From positions 1 through 25,920 of the forward strand of contig JAAAIG010000564.1 in NCBI GenBank assembly GCA_015852425.1: DNA of 25,920 bases, written 5' to 3'. The position numbers and the translations under genes are program-made. Positions 1 to 9,170 of this stretch are shown here, piece after piece. Under the pieces are notes generated by a model. The model did no database searches, had not been told where the DNA came from, and worked only from the letters and a program-made list of their open reading frames with translations. The DNA comes from Gryganskiella cystojenkinii. Lineage: Eukaryota > Mortierellomycota > Mortierellomycetes > Mortierellales > Mortierellaceae. Position 1 is the stretch's first letter. Each line of letters begins with the position of its first letter.

Positions 1-254
1 AAAAAGAATACCCACACAGCAGACTCACCTGCTTAGTTATCCTACAACTATTACCTACGACTCCCACCTTATTACCTATCTTAGCAACTACACTATTCCA
101 TCTATTAAAAAAGTCTTTCTTTTCACGTTTTTGGCCATTGATAAACGAAAGCGCCAGACGCTAGGAACAAGTTAAGGGGTCGGCGTTGCGATTTGGGAAA
201 AGCTGCGGATTTACCACGTGACACAATGTCATGTGACTTCAGGAAGTGAAGAAC

Positions 255-273
255 AAAAAAAAAAAAAAAAAAA
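255..273 (+). repeat. Poly(A) tract, 19 A
   Basis: An uninterrupted run of 19 adenines lies upstream of the helicase gene. Such poly(dA:dT) tracts commonly exclude nucleosomes at fungal promoters. That role is inferred here. Confidence 0.9.
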
Positions 274-381
274 GTCTCGCAGAGCAAGATCCTCATTCAA
301 AGCAAAGTCTTCGATGCGATCAAGGACGTTGGTCGCTGTATCTTCTTTTTTTCATTCATATTCATCATCACACTTGTTATT

Positions 382-422
382 TACTACTACTGCTACTACT
401 ACTACTACCGCTGCCACTACTG
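382..422 (+). repeat. Imperfect (TAC)n trinucleotide microsatellite
   Basis: Tandem TAC units interrupted by TGC and CGC variants, in non-coding DNA upstream of the helicase gene. Seen directly. No function is inferred. Confidence 0.85.
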
Positions 423-665
423 CATATTCTTCTTCGTCGCTCTCATCGCTTGCACTTCAAGGACAACAACAACTCTCTTCTCTTTCTCGGTATGCCGATT
501 AGATCTGGTCGATCCCCGATCACCTCGCAGTTCAATTGTGTCCTTCTGTTCCCTCCACTGCAGCTACCCATATGAGGACTCGCAAACGAATGACACACTG
601 CTCTTTTTAAAGGCACAAAGAGTCTTCTAGTCTCTCATCAAACCGATAACAAATAAAAACTAACA

Positions 666-710
666 ATGTCTCCCTTCTATCCATCCCCTCCATCGCAGCA
701 TCATCCCTAA
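666..710 (+). other. 14-codon upstream ORF before the helicase CDS
   Basis: An ATG with adenine at -3 opens a 14-codon frame that stops at TAA in the sequence CCC TAA. It lies 130 bases upstream of the helicase ATG at 841 and is in a different frame. From the last Pro codon, the +1 frame is open without a stop down to the ATG at 841. It could be a plain translational-control uORF, a +1 shift site or a one-base assembly error. Confidence 0.45.
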
Positions 711-840
711 TTCGCGCTCGTTTTCACGTCCATATTCATCGGACTCTACCCAACGGCCCAAGAAACGCTCCTCTTTCCTCAACTTGAGACGTTCAAGTCC
801 AAGGGAACGACCGCAACTCTCACCCAACACCACGACAGTC

Positions 841-3800
841 ATGCCGCCTCGTTACCAACCGCCGCACCGATCCAGCAACTTCAGTAACTCTAACAACAGC
901 ACCAACAACAGCCATAATAACACAGTCAGTACCTCGTCGGGTCATACATCAGAAGGCGGTTCAACCTCCTCCAACTCCTCGGCTCCTTACCCGACTCCAG
1001 GATCTCACCGTCAGCAACAACAGCAGCAATGGAACCAAGGAGGAGGGGGCAATGGAGGAGACCCCTTGATCGACGTATTTCGAAAGCTCCCTGAACGCGG
1101 TCCCAATCGTCGTGGCGGCGGAGGCAATGGAGGAGGAGGTCCCCAGAGCCATTACAACAACAACCATAGCAACATGGGTGGAGGAGGAGGACCCGGATCC
1201 GGCGGTCGTAACAGCAACTTTAATAGATCCAGCTACCAGACCGGACGCGGAGGTCGAGGCGGTGGCAGAGGTGGCGGTCGTGCCCCTCCTCAGGCAAGAC
1301 CCCCACCTGTTAAGCAAGAGCGGATTTATCTCTACGATCAAAAGCATCTCGATACCACCTACAACACTAACCACTCAGCCTCGACCGCGGAAAAGGGTGA
1401 GCGTTGGTGGGAGAACCCCAAGAATTTTCTCCAGTTTGTATGCCGAGCAGTCGAACCACCTCCTCAATTCGAGACAGTCCCAACACCGGGACTGCCACCA
1501 AACTGGACTCGACTCGAATACAAGGTTCAGACCCCTGATCCTGAGGTGATCATCATCGGAAGAGGCGATGGCAAGAACAAGAAAGATGCCGAGAGGATCT
1601 GCGCTCTGGATCTCTGTTATCAATTGGACAAGCTGTCCCTGATCGAGTACTATCGCCAATACGGAAGGGGCAAGAAAAGCATCGTCAAGTCCCCAAGAGA
1701 CTGGGCCGTCAACTTTTTCACGAATAAGAAACTCGGATTGCCAAAGTACGATACCAAAGTCGACCCTGTCACGAAGCAGTACACGTCCACCCTCAAGTTT
1801 GAGTTCATTATTGGGACCGGACGTGGAGCAACTGAAGAGGAAGCTGTGCTGGACGCCGCAACTCAATTTCAACAGATGGCGATTGCTCGTGGCGTCAACA
1901 TATCGCTGGCTCAACCTGGATCGGTCGAAGAAGCAACAGGATTCACGGTCGAGGTTGCCAAAAAGTTCTTTGATTATGTCACCCGAATCTTTTCCCTCGG
2001 CGCCCCTTATATCGACTACAAGAGTACTGGAAAGACCCATCAGGCATTATGGCAAGCGGAGCTTATCCTTCAGGGAGCTATCCGAGGCGTGGGTAAAAAG
2101 CGCAGCAAGAAGGATGCCGAGAACTATGCCTATATCGATGCCGCCGTTAACATGAGGAAGGAATACGAGGCGATCTGGCAACAATTCGAATCGACCAAGG
2201 ACAGCAAAGGCAAGCATGCTGATATTGTCCGTGCGCCACCCAACGTGCACGTCGGCATGGACGAAAATCTTCGACTCGATATTGATCAGATGGTCGCCAG
2301 TCTGAGTCGTCAGCCTTTCTTCACTGTCCAGAGACCTCAACTCGGATCCAAGACACCCGCAGAACTCGTCACGGAGCAACTGAACCAGAAGCAACCGACA
2401 AACCATAACCGGAGGCATAACCGTCATCTAGTCGGAAAACTCGATGGGCAACAAATGGCAGGCAAATCCGCTCGGCTCTTTGATCAGTTTGCTGCCTATC
2501 AACGTAATCCTCAGCTGACCAGACTGCGGGACAGTCGCGCAGCTCTCCCGATCACCCAGTACGCAGAGGAGATTACAAGTAAAGTGCGTGATAACGATGT
2601 GGTGGTCTTAGTTGGTCAGACAGGATGCGGCAAAACGACCCAGTTACCTCAAATTATTCTCGAGGATTATATCAAAAGCCGTCAGGGAGGTGTTTGTAAT
2701 ATTATCTGTACCCAGCCTCGCAGGATTGCCGCTATTTCCGTCGCCCAGCGCGTCGCTGTGGAACGTGGAGAACGTGTAGGTCAGTCGGTTGGATATCAAG
2801 TACGCTTCGACAATCAACCTCCAACCCCCGGTGGATCCATTCTTTATTGCACGACTGGTATCTTTTTGCGAATGATGCACAACGAAAGCGACAACACCGC
2901 CAGTCTCGGTAGAGCGCCCCATGATCCCATGCGCGGCGTGAGTCATATTGTGGTCGATGAAGTCCACGAACGTGACATCGATACGGATTTCCTGTTGGTC
3001 CTGTTGAGACAAATGCAGCGGGAGCGGAGAGCCAAGAATTTGCCTACGATTAAGCTGATCTTGATGAGTGCCACCATCGACACGGGACTATTTGCGTCTT
3101 ACTTTGGTGAAGGGTTCAAGGGAGGTCAATGTCCCTCGATTTCGGTGCCTGGAAGGACTTTCCCTGTGAAGCAGCATTTCTTGAACGAGGTCTTGGATAC
3201 CATGTACCAGTCTTATCCTTCCAATACGATGATGCAACTCTCGAGGAACGACCAGACACAAAAGTACATTCAGCGCGAGATGACCATCCAACCCATCGGT
3301 CCACCTCAACCTCATCATTCGACATTGCCGGCAAAGGCTTATGACAGCGACGACGAGGAGGATGATGTCGATGATACGGAACTGGACTACGCTGAGAGCG
3401 TCCTGAACCAGGCTCGGAGCGTGTCCAGAATGCCCAGGGATGAAGTGTTGGATGCCGATATCCCCGCTCAGTTGATCGCGTTTACGATCTCGCACATTGT
3501 CAAATCGAGCGACCCCAGTGGAGCGATTCTCTGTTTCCTGTCCGGCTGGGAGGATATGCAAGAAGTGAACCGACAGTTGTTAAACACAGCGCCGCTCGGA
3601 ATCGATTACCACGACACGAACAAGTTCAGGATCCATATGCTCCACTCCACCCTGCCGTCACTCTCGCAACAAGAAGTCTTTGAGCCATTGACTGACCCAG
3701 GGATGCGTAAGATTATCTTGGCAACCAACATTGCCGAGACCAGTATCACGATTCAGGATGTCGTCCACGTTGTCGACAGTGCCAAGGTCAAGGAAACAAA

Positions 3801-5922
3801 CTACGATCCAACAAAGCGCATGACAACCTTGTTGCCAACCTGGATCAGTGCCTCGAGTTTGAAGCAGAGGGCCGGACGTGCTGGTCGTGTCCAGGAGGGC
3901 CAGTACTACTGCATGATGTCACAACAAAGACGGGAAATCTTGGATGCTTTCTCGATTCCAGAGATGTTGCGATCGGACCTGCAGGAAATTTGTCTGCATA
4001 TCAAGTCTGTCGACAACTCTCCGGGGACCAAGATTGCGCATGTGTTGGCTGAGGCGATTCAACCCCCCGACCAACTGAGTGTTACGGATGCGCTCTCGCA
4101 GCTTACGTCGCTGGGAGCCTTGGACCGGAACGAGAACTTGACGCCGTTGGGAAGGGTGCTGGCCACACTTCCTGTTGAGCCAAGCTTTGGACGTTGTTTG
4201 ATCCTCAGTTGTGTCTTCCGCTGTCTGGACCCTGTTCTGACATTATGCGCCTCACTCGGCACCAAAGACGTGTTCGTCTCGCCTATGATGAAGAAGGAGG
4301 AGGTAAGAGCCGCGGACTTGCAAGATATGTTTCACCGCTGACCCTTTAGTCATCGAATTATCGATCTATTATACTAACATACTCTTTTACTCGTGCTTAA
4401 TTTTTAGGCCGATGCAGCAAAGATGAAGTGGGCTAAGGATCTCAACAGCGACCATTTGGCCATGATGAATGCCTACAACGCCTGGCAAGAGGTCATCAGT
4501 CGAGCGTTAACCCTCTCTGAACGGACAGGAGAACGTGGTGATCCCACCAGAGCTTCTTTCAACTTTACAGACCAAAACTTTTTGAGCCGACAGGCTCTCG
4601 AGAACGTCAAGCGTGCCAAAACGCAACTGTTGGGCTTATTGGAGAAGGCCGGAGTGGTCCCGACGATGACTTTCCAGATGCGCCAACAACAGACGTCGGC
4701 CTTTGAGATGGGTCCCGCAGAGTACAACAAGAACTCGAATTGTATCCCTCTCCTTCGCGCCATGATCTGTGCGGGTGTTTTCCCGAATGTCTCGTACAAG
4801 ACCAGCAAAAAGATTCATCGGACCCGTCACGACAACACTTGTATCGTCCACCCGGGCTCCGTCAACTCGATGCGAGGTGAGAAATTGATCCATCCGGATT
4901 ACGTCCCTGAGCCCGGTTCGCTTTATGCCTTCTCGACCAAGGTCCGCACAGGCGAGACTCAGATCTTTTTGCGAAACACGACAAGACTGGACCCGATCTC
5001 GATCCTGCTGTTTGCGGGTGAGAATGATGTCGAGGCCGTTGGGTACAATCAATTGGTGGTCGATGACTGGTGGAAATTTAATGGGTCCGACAGGACGATC
5101 CGCACACTCAAGTCGCTTCGAGAGCTGATGACAGATGGTTTTGAAAAGATGTTCCTGATCCTCGATCATAAGAGCCGAAACAGCCAGCAGCAACAACATC
5201 AAGGTCGTCGGAACGGTGACATCCGCGGCGGTGGTAGCAACGGTACCAGCAGCGGAGTGGATGACAGTCATCGGTCCACGCCGTCGCCTCAGTTGGGATA
5301 CTATGGTGTCGGTTTGGATGTCGGCTCGGGACTCGATGATAGCATGAACATGGACGCACTGTTGAGTCAGGCGATCGAATCCGGAAAGGATTGGCTGGAC
5401 CAGCCCGCGATGGTCCGTCTGGTCGAGGGCGTCGTTGAGCTGTTGCAGTCTTCTGATGAGGAGATGATGGCTGGCGGTAACAGTAGCCAGTACAGTCAGG
5501 GCGGCGGCCACCATCAAAGCTACGGATCGCACTCCTCCTACTACAATGGAGGAGGTAGCGGTTACAACAGTGGCTATGGAAGTGGCAACAACAGCGGACG
5601 AAACTCGGCCATGGATCATTATTCCTCTGGACATGGTGGCAGTGGATCCCAATACTTGCCCTTCCCAACGAGTTCACGTGCCTATGGCGGTGGCGGCGGC
5701 GGAGCCGGTTATTATGGCCCTGGTAGTAACAGCGGCAGTCGCCCTGGGTCTAGAGCGGGTTATTCATCCTCTTCATATGGTCATAGTAGCAACAGTGGTC
5801 ATGGCCATCATCATGGTCACCAACAGAATCAGCAGTCCCATGGACCCCCACCTCCTGCCAGTCAAGACCCTCGAGAGATGTGGACGTCTAATGCTGGAAC
5901 TGGAGGCACAAGCTGGTTCTAG
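841..5922 (+). CDS. DExH-box RNA helicase, DHX9/MLE type, two exons
   Basis: Exons 841-4302 and 4408-5922 flank a 105-bp intron (GTAAGA donor, TACTAAC branch site, TTTTTAG acceptor, phase 0) and give about 1658 residues. The N-terminal 180 residues are Asn/Ser/Gly-rich with an RGG-type patch. Three dsRBM-like modules follow at about 191-271, 284-351 and 371-444; the first and third carry the Lys-Lys-Asp-Ala helix signature. The helicase core has GQTGCGKTT (592-600, ATP binding), DEVH (706-709), SAT (743-745), NIAETS (963) and QRAGRAGR (1009-1016). Winged-helix/HA2 sequence and an OB-fold with HPGSVNS follow, at about 1284-1363. An acidic insert sits near 835-850 between the RecA lobes. The last 250 residues are Gly/Ser/His-rich. 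The family unwinds dsRNA, R-loops and structured RNA using ATP. The first in-frame ATG was chosen. The gene lies tandem with the F-box gene downstream. Confidence 0.93.
4303..4407 (+). other. Spliceosomal intron of the helicase gene
   Basis: GTAAGA donor, a perfect TACTAAC branch site near 4374 and a TTTTTAG acceptor. It contains an in-frame stop in the unspliced reading, so removal is needed to join the HA2 region to the helicase core. Confidence 0.93.
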
Positions 5923-6379
5923 AAAAAAAAAAGTCGTATTTGCTTATATAAATTATCTGTTATTCATCAATATTTGTAACAAAAGAGGAGGAGAAGGACG
6001 GCTTTTCGAGGAAACCTTTTGCACATAGTGAATGCAACGCTCTGCCACAAAAGCGTCACTTCCGAAATTGGCGGCGCGGAATGGGGGGAAATAGTTCTTT
6101 TGGCGCTTCCCAACACCTTTCTCTCACTCCTTTCTTTTATTCTTCGTTTGTACACCTTTTTGTCTTTCCTCTGCACCCTTCATTCCTAGAACCCATATAT
6201 TAAACAGACACACGCACGCACATATATATATTCATCCACACACTCTCTGTCTCTCTCTCTATCTTTCTCTCTCTCTCACTCTCATAAAAAAAAATCTCTC
6301 ACTCTCATCCGCTGTCATACAGATACCCTATTGTTCTTTTATTTATTAGCTAAAAACTAAAATCAAGAAAACGACAACG
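5923..6379 (+). promoter_or_regulatory. Helicase 3' flank and F-box gene promoter
   Basis: 457 bp without a gene. The left part is AT-rich, with an A10 run directly after the helicase stop. The right part has TATA-like patches (CATATATTAAA near 6195, CATATATATATTC near 6221) and then a CT-dinucleotide leader up to the ATG at 6380. The TATA role is inferred. Confidence 0.5.
6239..6285 (+). repeat. (CT)n pyrimidine-rich repeat in the F-box gene leader
   Basis: Near-continuous CT dinucleotides with a few interruptions, followed by an A9 run. CT-rich leaders just upstream of start codons recur in this window, for example before 25580. Confidence 0.8.
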
Positions 6380-9094
6380 ATGGCATCGATAATAACAGCT
6401 CAAAGGAACACCCCGACTCTGGACTCTTTGCCACCCGAATGTGTCGAAGAAATCCTGCTCTACCTCGAAAACGACCCCATCGCACTCGCCCGGTTACTAC
6501 GCGTGAATCATTACCTCTTCAAGATGACCGTCCCCGTCCTCTATCGAGATCCGTTCAAGTTGATTAGAGCCTGTCGTCCAGTTGCGCAAGTCGCCAGGGT
6601 CCTTTTGTCGTCTATTCCTCTCCATGAAAATGAAAAGAGTTTCTCGATCGAGACGCTCTTGGCCGAGGAAGAGGCAAAGTACGCCTCCCAGAAGACCCAG
6701 GAACAAGCCGCTGCCGCAAGTCGTCTCGGCTGTGGGAACCCGAACTGCCAAGGGACATGTCGACCCGCCCCGATCGGAAAGGTCAAGGTCGAAACAGTGT
6801 CTGACACAGCCGATGGCAACAGCGATAACTCCAATGACGGAGCACCGTTGCCTCGACCTCCTTCAACTATGGCCCCTTATGCAGATTACCTCAAAGCCTT
6901 CAACCTCTTTCGCTGGCGTTATGCTGTTCATCACATCTTGACAACGCAGGACCAAAGGAATCTCTTTATCGACCGGATTGCTTACAGGATTGAAGCCAGG
7001 ATCCTCTCCCGAATCTGCGACCAACTAGAATCCCTGGAATTTATCCCTAGGATGATTCAACCTGTCATTTTTGAACTCGCGCCAAAGATGAGGTCTCTGA
7101 AGCATGTGGGACTGAACTTTGATTTCTCAAAGGAAGAACTCGTGCCTGTCATTCGATTCCTTCGAACACGCGAGCAAGGTCTTGTCTGCCCTGGCCAAGA
7201 CGAAAAAGGATCCAGGACAAGAGCCGGGGCAGGGCTCGAAACCTGCAATCTACCTCCAATGATCACCAAGATTGGCGGAGACGAGGACCCTCATTCGCAA
7301 CACCACTTTCACCTTCCTCTGACCGACCCTCATCACCATCATCACCACCATTTCAGCCTGCACTTACAGGCAGAACAACAGCGAAAACAACAACTACTGG
7401 AACTGATCACAGCTTATGGTCAACCAATTGAGCTAGACGCGGCCAGATGTCATGACTTTTCAAGCATCGCGCATCTCATACCCTGTCAACACTTGACTCG
7501 ATTACAAAAGTTTAAGCATGTTCTCGGGTTCTTGGAAGGCGACGGTGGCAGGTTTCTGAGAAGATGTCGCAAGATGGAGGATCTTGATTTTGCAGCGTTT
7601 GACAAAGACGTTTTCTCATGGGCGTTCATCGAGAAACAAAAGTCGATCATGGCTCAGGTTGTGCCTCCCAGGGAATCGGCTTCTTCTTCAATTTCGTCTT
7701 CATGGCCTGTACCAGCCTCGCTCCCGATCCCGATTCCAGCGCCGAGTTTACCTCCAGTCAACTTGAGAATAATCCGGATAGCGATCTCTCAATGGATGAC
7801 AGGTCGGGTCCTCCGTTCTCTACTCGAAGGGTTCAGTCACAGCCTCGAATCTGTCCTTTACAATGTCTACGAAGAACATCATCTCAGTCACGTTCTCTGC
7901 AAGCACACGGTCCAACGCCTTTTGGGCGAGGCGTCGGTCGATTTACCATATCGACTCGATCGACACCTGCTAATGCCAAAACTCAAGAAACTACGGCTGC
8001 TACGGATCACGCCCGTGGTCGAGATTGGCCCTGGTGCCTTTGACGGATGCCCCGAGTTGGAGTCTCTCGCAATTGTAGGACCAGCGTCTTGTATTGAGGG
8101 TCGACAGGACTATGGAATGTTCAGGAACCCAAAACTGAACTATCTCGAGCTGGGACCCACGGCGGCGTCCAGATTTGCGTTTGAGTCCTTGCCACATTTA
8201 CCAAAGCTCGAGTCCCTGGCGTTGAGGGATAGTATCCTACCCGAAGAGGAACCAGAACCAACGCCTATCAAGTTCGCTGTCATGCCCTGGACCTGGACTA
8301 TGCCGGTTCTGAGCCTAATTCAGTTGTGTGGTCGATCGTCCGCACAATTTCGGTTCCACTGGATCAGCCATTGCCCTCAGTTACATACATTGAACGTTGA
8401 GGGCGTCTCCTCGGCGGCTACACTTCTCGATTCCTCAGACCTGTCCTCAAAGCATGAACGTGATGGTGCCGATGAGGAGGTCTCGGCGTCTTTCTCTTCT
8501 CCAGGGTCGAGCAGATATGGATCTCAGTTGCGAATATGTCACTTGCAGTTCTACCAGCGTCAGCACCAGTACAACAAGTTCAGGATTCGAAATCTTTTGG
8601 AGATGTACTGCAGTCATGTTGAGGATATGAAACTCACCGGGCGATTGTATCCATCTTCGATAACGACCACATCCACGACCGTTCCGACCGAGGGTCGCGG
8701 CGGTGAATGGAAACAGATCGACCTCGACATGGCCCTGAACGTGACTCATAGCCTGACCAAACTCAAGACGTTGACCTTGTGTCCTACCGGAAAACCCAGT
8801 GTGCGGGACAACCACTCTCAACAGCAGCAAAAATCGGGTGAGCCTCCGAAACCAAAGTTCTGGTACAGGGCCTGCTACGGTTTGATCCGGGGTACGCGCC
8901 ACGAAGGAACTAAAACCCCAGTCTGGTGTCGATCCGTGGACCTGAAACCTGTACATATCGAGTTACTGGACGAGACTGATGAAAAGGGTAACACTCTGGT
9001 TTTTAAACAGCTGACTTCCTGGTTACAGGATATGAAGAAGCTGGTCGACAAGGATTTCAAGAACCAGCAGGGTCATGAACCGCGTCCCTGCTGA
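6380..9094 (+). CDS. Large F-box protein, 904 residues, single exon
   Basis: The N terminus (about residues 12-60: SLPPECVEEILLYL followed by LLRVNHYLF and a Tyr-Arg-Asp-Pro end) is an F-box, the motif that docks to Skp1 in SCF ubiquitin ligases. The rest has scattered leucine-rich segments such as MPKLKKLRLLRI, PELESLAIVG and LPKLESLALRD at about residues 530-615, fitting a divergent LRR substrate-binding domain. Extra features are a short Cys cluster (CGNPNCQGTC, about 118-127) and seven histidines in a row (318-324) encoded by mixed CAT/CAC codons. The substrate cannot be read from the sequence. The ATG at 6380 has adenine at -3 and follows a long CT-rich leader. The stop lies only 76 bp from the NTH1 stop on the other strand, so the 3' ends are tightly convergent. 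Lineage-expanded F-box families are common in Mortierellomycota. Confidence 0.85.
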   Translation: MASIITAQRNTPTLDSLPPECVEEILLYLENDPIALARLLRVNHYLFKMTVPVLYRDPFKLIRACRPVAQVARVLLSSIPLHENEKSFSIETLLAEEEAKYASQKTQEQAAAASRLGCGNPNCQGTCRPAPIGKVKVETVSDTADGNSDNSNDGAPLPRPPSTMAPYADYLKAFNLFRWRYAVHHILTTQDQRNLFIDRIAYRIEARILSRICDQLESLEFIPRMIQPVIFELAPKMRSLKHVGLNFDFSKEELVPVIRFLRTREQGLVCPGQDEKGSRTRAGAGLETCNLPPMITKIGGDEDPHSQHHFHLPLTDPHHHHHHHFSLHLQAEQQRKQQLLELITAYGQPIELDAARCHDFSSIAHLIPCQHLTRLQKFKHVLGFLEGDGGRFLRRCRKMEDLDFAAFDKDVFSWAFIEKQKSIMAQVVPPRESASSSISSSWPVPASLPIPIPAPSLPPVNLRIIRIAISQWMTGRVLRSLLEGFSHSLESVLYNVYEEHHLSHVLCKHTVQRLLGEASVDLPYRLDRHLLMPKLKKLRLLRITPVVEIGPGAFDGCPELESLAIVGPASCIEGRQDYGMFRNPKLNYLELGPTAASRFAFESLPHLPKLESLALRDSILPEEEPEPTPIKFAVMPWTWTMPVLSLIQLCGRSSAQFRFHWISHCPQLHTLNVEGVSSAATLLDSSDLSSKHERDGADEEVSASFSSPGSSRYGSQLRICHLQFYQRQHQYNKFRIRNLLEMYCSHVEDMKLTGRLYPSSITTTSTTVPTEGRGGEWKQIDLDMALNVTHSLTKLKTLTLCPTGKPSVRDNHSQQQQKSGEPPKPKFWYRACYGLIRGTRHEGTKTPVWCRSVDLKPVHIELLDETDEKGNTLVFKQLTSWLQDMKKLVDKDFKNQQGHEPRPC

Positions 9095-9170
9095 AAAAAA
9101 GACAAAAATAAAAAGGAACGTATATTTATATAGCTTTATGTTCTAATGCAGTGTACTGGGCGAAGAACCG
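9095..9170. terminator. Shared 3' region of two convergent genes
   Basis: 76 bp separate the F-box stop (+) and the NTH1 stop (-). AATAAA at 9107-9112 on the plus strand lies 13 bp after the F-box stop, and the A/T-rich stretch 9120-9140 could serve both strands. Overlapping 3' UTRs are likely but inferred. Confidence 0.45.

Larger units (their letters stand above)
1..665. other. Intergenic region and 5' flank of the helicase gene
   Basis: I see no convincing gene here. Open frames at 218-575 are low-complexity translations of an A19 tract (255-273) and of TAC/TCN repeats, without conserved motifs. The right part is CT-rich, with a TTTTTAAA patch near 605 that could serve as a weak core promoter element for the helicase gene. 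At the far left, the minus strand reads CTAAGCAG followed by GTGAGT, a plausible splice donor of a gene leaving the window to the left. No open reading frame supports it. Confidence 0.5.

Noticed and set aside
1..140. Minus-strand splice donor CTAAGCAG|GTGAGT suggesting a gene leaving to the left
   Set aside because: Minus-strand ATGs upstream of it run into stops within a few codons, so only an untranslated exon could be proposed.
218..575. Overlapping plus-strand open frames near the left end
   Set aside because: They are translations of an A19 tract and TAC repeats: low-complexity, no conserved sequence, one lacking a good start context.
1375..2040. Minus-strand open frame of 221 codons opposite the dsRBM region
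   Set aside because: It is a shadow of the helicase CDS, without recognisable domain or promoter.
4636..5652. Minus-strand open frame of 338 codons opposite helicase exon 2
   Set aside because: It mirrors the Gly/Ser-rich and codon-biased sense strand, has no motif, and the sense frame has clear family conservation.
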